Source: Hymenobacter sp. BT18 (GTDB lineage Bacteria; Bacteroidota; Bacteroidia; Cytophagales; Hymenobacteraceae). Taken from it: a DNA stretch of 64,000 nt. The notes beneath the pieces were generated by a model. The model searched no databases. It saw only the letters and a list, made by a program, of their open reading frames with translations, and had not been told where the DNA came from. Below, piece by piece: positions 58,896 through 64,000 of this stretch. The stretch covers positions 1,674,001 through 1,738,000 of the forward strand of contig NZ_CP050954.1 in NCBI RefSeq assembly GCF_012273015.1, read 5' to 3'. Position 1 is the first letter of the stretch. Every line of letters begins with the position of its first letter. Both the position numbers and the translations under genes were made by a program.

Positions 58896-58920
58896 CGCCC
58901 CTATTACGCACGTCTACCCC

Positions 58921-59691
58921 ATGCTTCGTTTGCTATGTATCCTGAGCCTGGCCTGGGGGCTGCTGCCGTGTGCGGGGCTGGCCCAGGGGACCAGCAACAC
59001 TGCCACGCCGGCCGGGGGTATTAACACCGGGCGCCAGATGTGGAGCCAGCTGGCTACGGAAGCACGCCTGACGGAACAGTGGGGTGCTTTCACCGAAATT
59101 CAGCTTCGGCACAGCAATGCCAGCCGGTTGCCGCGGCAGAATATATTGCGGGCTGGGCTGGCGTTTTACCCGGCTTCGTGCCTGCAGTTGTCGGCGGGCT
59201 ATTCCTATGGGCAGTTCTACCGGGCCGCTTCTTCTGCGGAGGCGACCTTGCTGCCGGAGCACCGCATGTACCAGCAAGTGCTGCTGCGCGACTACAGCAG
59301 CTCCGTGCGCATGCAGCACCGCTACCGCATGGAGCAGCGCTGGATGCACCACCCCGAAGGCCCTCAGTACGGCTATGGCAGCCGGGCCCGCTACCAGCTG
59401 CGGCTGGAACGCTCCCTGCGCCGCAACCCCAAGCTGGAGCCCGGCACGCCCTACGTCGCCGCTTCCGACGAGCTGTTCTTCAACCTGGGCCGAAGCGCCC
59501 GGCAGCGGTTTCTGGCCCAGAACCGCGCCTATCTGGCCCTGGGTTATCAGGCCGCCCGCTATACAGCGCTGGAAATCGGCTACCTCTACCAGGTGGGCCA
59601 GTTGGATGAGTACCCCGAAACCGAACGGAACCACACCTTGCAGCTAGCCTTGAACTTCACTCCTGACTTTCGCAATCAGCCAACCAAGTGA
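58921..59691 (+). CDS. DUF2490 outer-membrane protein
   Basis: 256 residues. A signal peptide (1-21, ending GLAQ) precedes W-S-Q-L-A-T-E-A-R-L, an alternating pattern with Q-H-R-Y-R-M-E-Q-R-W and a final barrel strand (HTLQLALNFTP). This matches DUF2490, a family of predicted outer-membrane barrels of unknown role. It is a single gene with repeat-rich upstream DNA. Confidence 0.88.
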   Translation: MLRLLCILSLAWGLLPCAGLAQGTSNTATPAGGINTGRQMWSQLATEARLTEQWGAFTEIQLRHSNASRLPRQNILRAGLAFYPASCLQLSAGYSYGQFYRAASSAEATLLPEHRMYQQVLLRDYSSSVRMQHRYRMEQRWMHHPEGPQYGYGSRARYQLRLERSLRRNPKLEPGTPYVAASDELFFNLGRSARQRFLAQNRAYLALGYQAARYTALEIGYLYQVGQLDEYPETERNHTLQLALNFTPDFRNQPTK

Positions 59692-59715
59692 GAGTTGCTG
59701 AGGAAGCGAAAGACT

Positions 59716-60555
59716 CTACCCTGCTAATGTATCGTCGCCGGCAAGGTTCTGGCGTTGCGACAAGGTAGGCGTGTAGTGGCGGTGCAGCCAGCGGCTGAGG
59801 CCGCCCAGCCCCGGAAACAGCACCCGCTCGGTAATACCTGCTTGGTCAAGTTTGTCGCGGACTTCCCACTTGAGGCGGGCCGGAATGATGATGCGAAAAA
59901 ACAGCTCGGGGTGCTCCTCCAGCCACTCGTGTAGCGTGGCCGAGGCCGAGTTCATCAGCGAAAACAAAGCGTACTGGTGTACAATGCGCGCATCGAGGGA
60001 AGGGGGCTCCAGAAACAGCAGAAACGGCTCCTGCTGGAGCAGTTCCAGGTCGCGCAGGTTGGTGCAGAGTGGCTCCAGCAGTTCGGGCGTAAACACATTG
60101 GAGCCTTCCGTGTGCAGGGCTGCCCGCAGCCCGGCCGGCAAAGACTCCGAGGCCTTTACATAGTTGATGGCCCAGATGACGCCGTCCTGGTCGTAGGCGT
60201 CGAGGTCGTCGGTGGCAAAGTGCAGGGCCACGTAGGGCGAGTACGTCCAGTCGAGCAGGCGCGTGGGCAAGCCGTGGTGCTGGGCCAGGGCCAGCCAGTT
60301 CCACACCGAAGTACCCGGCTGGCCAAAGTCGCGGGCATACTTGCGGAAGTTGCGCAGCAGGTGGTTTTCCAACTGCCCGTATTCGCCACCCAGGCGCTGC
60401 AGGCTGGTGGTAAGGGACCAGTCGCTGGAACGCAGGCCCCGGTACACAAACGGGGAACGGTAGCGCCCGATGCGCCCGTCCCAGGTGTCGCGGAACAGGG
60501 CTTGCTGCAAATCAGCCCAGGAGTTTACTACGAGGTCATTGAGCGTGGGAAGCAC
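59716..60555 (-). CDS. FRG-domain protein
   Basis: 279 residues from GTG 60555; an upstream ATG (60777) would run through an unlikely Pro-rich leader and a terminator. The FRG domain signatures F-V-Y-R-G-L, S-L-x-R-L-G-G, L-A-L-A-Q-H-H-G-L-P-T-R-L-L-D-W-T and S-P-Y-V-A-L-H-F-A are clear. The family is found in many bacteria with unknown activity, sometimes in defence loci. No other defence gene is nearby. Confidence 0.85.
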   Translation of the reverse strand: MLPTLNDLVVNSWADLQQALFRDTWDGRIGRYRSPFVYRGLRSSDWSLTTSLQRLGGEYGQLENHLLRNFRKYARDFGQPGTSVWNWLALAQHHGLPTRLLDWTYSPYVALHFATDDLDAYDQDGVIWAINYVKASESLPAGLRAALHTEGSNVFTPELLEPLCTNLRDLELLQQEPFLLFLEPPSLDARIVHQYALFSLMNSASATLHEWLEEHPELFFRIIIPARLKWEVRDKLDQAGITERVLFPGLGGLSRWLHRHYTPTLSQRQNLAGDDTLAG

Positions 60556-60730
60556 GGCAGATGGAGTTAGGCAGGCAAGATACGTGCTGACGTATAGCGG
60601 CGGCGGGGGCAGCAGGTTATTGTGGAGCAGCGTATTTTTGCGCCGCTGGGGGTAGCTTCCAAAATGGCCTGCTGAGCGGAGCGGAGCATGACGGCCCATG
60701 ATGTTCGTAAGGCCAGCCCTGCACCACGTA

Positions 60731-60767
60731 AAAAGCCCCGCAGCGTACAGCCACGGGGCTTTTCTCA
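60731..60767 (-). terminator. Terminator after the SDR gene
   Basis: AAAAGCCCCG pairs with CGGGGCTTTT just after the minus-strand SDR stop. Confidence 0.85.
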
Positions 60768-60783
60768 CGAACGGCAAGAAAGG

Positions 60784-61629
60784 TTACTCCCCAGCCGGGT
60801 AATCGGCCGAGTCGCCCAGATCGGCAACGCTTTCCAGTTCTTTTATCAGCCCCGCAAATTTGTCGCGGGCCCCTTTCACGGCAGCTTTACCCAGGGGCAA
60901 GTGCAAAGGTGGATTTTCCTGGCGCACCAAGTCGAACATGATGCGGGCGGCGCGCTGCGGGTCGCCGGGCTGGCGGCCGCTGTAGCCCTGGATGCCTTTC
61001 AGGTTTTCGCCCACGGTGGGGCGGTAGTCTTCAATGGCCGTATCAACATACGTAGCCGAAGAGCCGGCCCACTCCGTGCGGAAACCGCTGGGCTCAATGT
61101 TGGTGACCTTGATGCCGAGCGGGGCTACCTGCTGGGCCAGGCTTTCCCCAATGGCTTCGAGGGCAAACTTGCTGGCGTTGTACACGCCCACGCCGGGAAA
61201 CGTTTTGAGGCCGCCAATGCTGGTGATGTTGAGCACGTGCCCGCTACGCCGCTCCCGCAGGTGGGGCAGCACGGCCCGCAGCACCCGCAGCGGCCCAAAA
61301 ACGTTCACGTCGAACTGGCGCTGCACTTCGGCCTCGTCGATTTCCTCGATGCTGCCCAGGGAGCCGTAGCCGGCGTTGTTGACGATTACATCGAGGTGGC
61401 CGAAAAACTGAATAGCCTCCTGCACGGCCTGCTGTACCTGCTGCTCGTTTACCACGTCGACCACGAAGCCACGGGCGCGGGCGCTGTCTTTTTGGGAGAA
61501 TTCTTCGGCCTGAGCCGGCTGGCGAAAGGTAGCGGCCACGGAGTCGCCTTGGCTAAGGCAGTATTCAGCCAGCTCTTTACCAAAACCGGTGCTGACGCCG
61601 GTAATAAACCAGATTTTAGGAGTTGCCAT
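60784..61629 (-). CDS. Short-chain dehydrogenase/reductase (SDR)
   Basis: 281 residues from ATG 61629. The NAD(P) motif T-G-V-S-T-G-F-G (9-16), N-N-A-G, the catalytic Ser in N-I-T-S-I-G and Y-N-A-S-K are in classical SDR order. The family is often annotated as oxidoreductase with unknown substrate. A long C-terminal region (about 190-281) is typical. Divergent from guaB. Confidence 0.92.
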   Translation of the reverse strand: MATPKIWFITGVSTGFGKELAEYCLSQGDSVAATFRQPAQAEEFSQKDSARARGFVVDVVNEQQVQQAVQEAIQFFGHLDVIVNNAGYGSLGSIEEIDEAEVQRQFDVNVFGPLRVLRAVLPHLRERRSGHVLNITSIGGLKTFPGVGVYNASKFALEAIGESLAQQVAPLGIKVTNIEPSGFRTEWAGSSATYVDTAIEDYRPTVGENLKGIQGYSGRQPGDPQRAARIMFDLVRQENPPLHLPLGKAAVKGARDKFAGLIKELESVADLGDSADYPAGE

Positions 61630-61766
61630 ATCGTAGGTTGAAATGAAGAAACAAAGCCGACCGGATAACCGACGGTTGGGCGCTTTAACCACTAAAAGGT
61701 CCTGCTGGTTTTGCTTCGGCGGGTATTTCGCCACTATTACATAACACGGAACTCAAATATTCGCCG

Positions 61767-61774
61767 TAGCTTTG
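61767..61774 (+). promoter_or_regulatory. Promoter -7 box of guaB
   Basis: TAGCTTTG fits TAnnTTTG, 35 bases before the ATG. No clear -33 box. Confidence 0.55.
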
Positions 61775-61785
61775 TCCGGCAATAA

Positions 61786-63282
<1,497 letters not shown>

Positions 63283-63312
63283 CCACCGGTGCCGGCGCCC
63301 CGGCACTCGGCC

Positions 63313-63352
63313 AAAGAGGCAGCCCGCACCCTGGGCTGCCTCTTTATTTTTT
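63313..63352 (+). terminator. Terminator after guaB
   Basis: A 13-bp perfect stem (AAAGAGGCAGCCC / GGGCTGCCTCTTT) with a 7-base loop and a T-rich tail. Confidence 0.93.
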
Positions 63353-63479
63353 CATCCGGGAACCTCTTCGCCCCGAACAGGATTTGATAGCGGCCTCAAG
63401 CAAAAAACCGGCTACTGTTTTATCTTGCTCCCTCGTTCCCCGCTACTTCTATCAGCGGGCTGGCCTTCCACACGTTTTC

Positions 63480-64000
63480 ATGCAGCAATTTCTACGCATA
63501 ATTAAACAAGCGGCACTTCCCTTGGCCATCGGCAGCTGGTTGTTGCTCTTGTTTATGATGCTGATGCGCACCGGTGGCATCCCTAAAATTGCGACGTTGC
63601 CCAACTGGGCTTTACTGGTAGCGCAGGGCGTGTTTGCCGGAGCCGTATTCCTATACCGTCGTTACCAGCCCGACCCCCTGCGCGGCACCGACTTTGTGGG
63701 GCTGCTGCGCCGCCTGGTGCTGGGACCAGGCTTGCTGGCCACCATCTGCGTAGCTCTGCATCTGGTTCAACGGCTTACCAGTGCCCAGCCTTCCAACCCG
63801 GCCTTCTTTACCATCGTCTATGCTCTCAACCTGGGCTTGTTTATCGTGTTTCTGGCGTACACGTGCTACACCTGGCGGGCCCTCGTCCTGTTCCGGGCCC
63901 CCTACCTGGTGCACAAGCAATGGGGCTGGTTTGAACTGATCCTGGGCATTACTCTGCTGCTGAGGCTGCTGAACATCAACGTACCAACCATGCTGGCGGG
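63480..64000 (+). CDS. Multi-pass membrane protein, N-terminal part
   Basis: The frame from ATG 63480 stays open to the window's end (173 codons). It predicts about five membrane segments (A-I-G-S-W-L-L-L-L-F, A-L-L-V-A-Q-G-V-F-A-G, the segment V-L-G-P-G-L-L-A-T-I-C-V, Y-A-L-N-L-G-L-F-I-V-F-L-A, and L-I-L-G-I-T-L-L-L-R). Bacteroidota regulatory proteins with a membrane sensor followed by a cytoplasmic enzyme domain begin like this, but the rest is missing, so I leave the function open. Confidence 0.75.
   Translation, partial: MQQFLRIIKQAALPLAIGSWLLLLFMMLMRTGGIPKIATLPNWALLVAQGVFAGAVFLYRRYQPDPLRGTDFVGLLRRLVLGPGLLATICVALHLVQRLTSAQPSNPAFFTIVYALNLGLFIVFLAYTCYTWRALVLFRAPYLVHKQWGWFELILGITLLLRLLNINVPTMLA

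Noticed and set aside
59716..60777. An extended FRG protein starting at 60777
   Set aside because: It would pass through the SDR terminator and a Pro-rich non-conserved leader.

Overview
The window looks like chromosomal DNA from a member of the Bacteroidota, most likely a Hymenobacter-type Cytophagales bacterium. The supporting evidence is high GC, two proteins with type IX secretion (T9SS) C-terminal sorting domains, the gliding lipoprotein GldH, a fused SecDF, an outer-membrane TonB-dependent receptor, BatD, DUF5777 and DUF2490 proteins, and repeated promoter -7 boxes of the Bacteroidota form TAnnTTTG. Species assignment is inference. No rRNA, tRNA, CRISPR array, prophage or intact insertion sequence was seen.

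Layout. 1-9 kb: the end of an outer-membrane barrel gene and two large secreted T9SS proteins. 9-19 kb: an M57 metalloprotease lipoprotein, ricT-gldH, a cold-shock protein, a 504-residue prion-like disordered protein, a beta-propeller-like lipoprotein, a helix-hairpin-helix membrane protein, an RfbD-like reductase, a cyclophilin and a DUF2238 membrane protein. 19-29 kb: housekeeping genes hemC, holB, a GlmU-family gene, rpmE2 (L31 type B), a RdgB/HAM1 nucleotidase, udk and secDF. 28.8-32.8 kb: a five-gene unit of an ECF-like sigma factor, a two-membrane-spanning anti-sigma/beta-barrel protein, a haem-c lipoprotein, YceI and DUF5777. 33-37.5 kb: NifU, an OmpA-like protein, aroC, batD. 37.7-41.2 kb: two tandem pairs of ferritin-like genes. 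41-48 kb: queG, ruvB, several small or unknown proteins, a glutaryl-CoA dehydrogenase. 48-56 kb: an amino-acid permease, a TonB receptor under a TPP riboswitch, and a pnuC / NadR-like kinase / epimerase / GNAT run. 56-64 kb: hrpB, DUF2490, an FRG-domain protein, an SDR enzyme, guaB and the start of a membrane protein.

The most interesting parts are: (i) the sigma / dual-membrane anti-sigma operon, which could carry a signal from the cell surface to transcription and sits on a haem-c/YceI/DUF5777 module; (ii) the duplicated pair of di-iron ferritin-like proteins, each pair made of a Tat-lipoprotein-like member and a second Tat-like member; (iii) a complete TPP riboswitch in front of a TonB-dependent receptor, implying vitamin B1-related uptake; (iv) the prion-like protein beside a cold-shock gene; and (v) several strong inverted repeats, including nested palindromes in the intergenic region at 49.7-49.96 kb and two copies of a REP-like inverted repeat.
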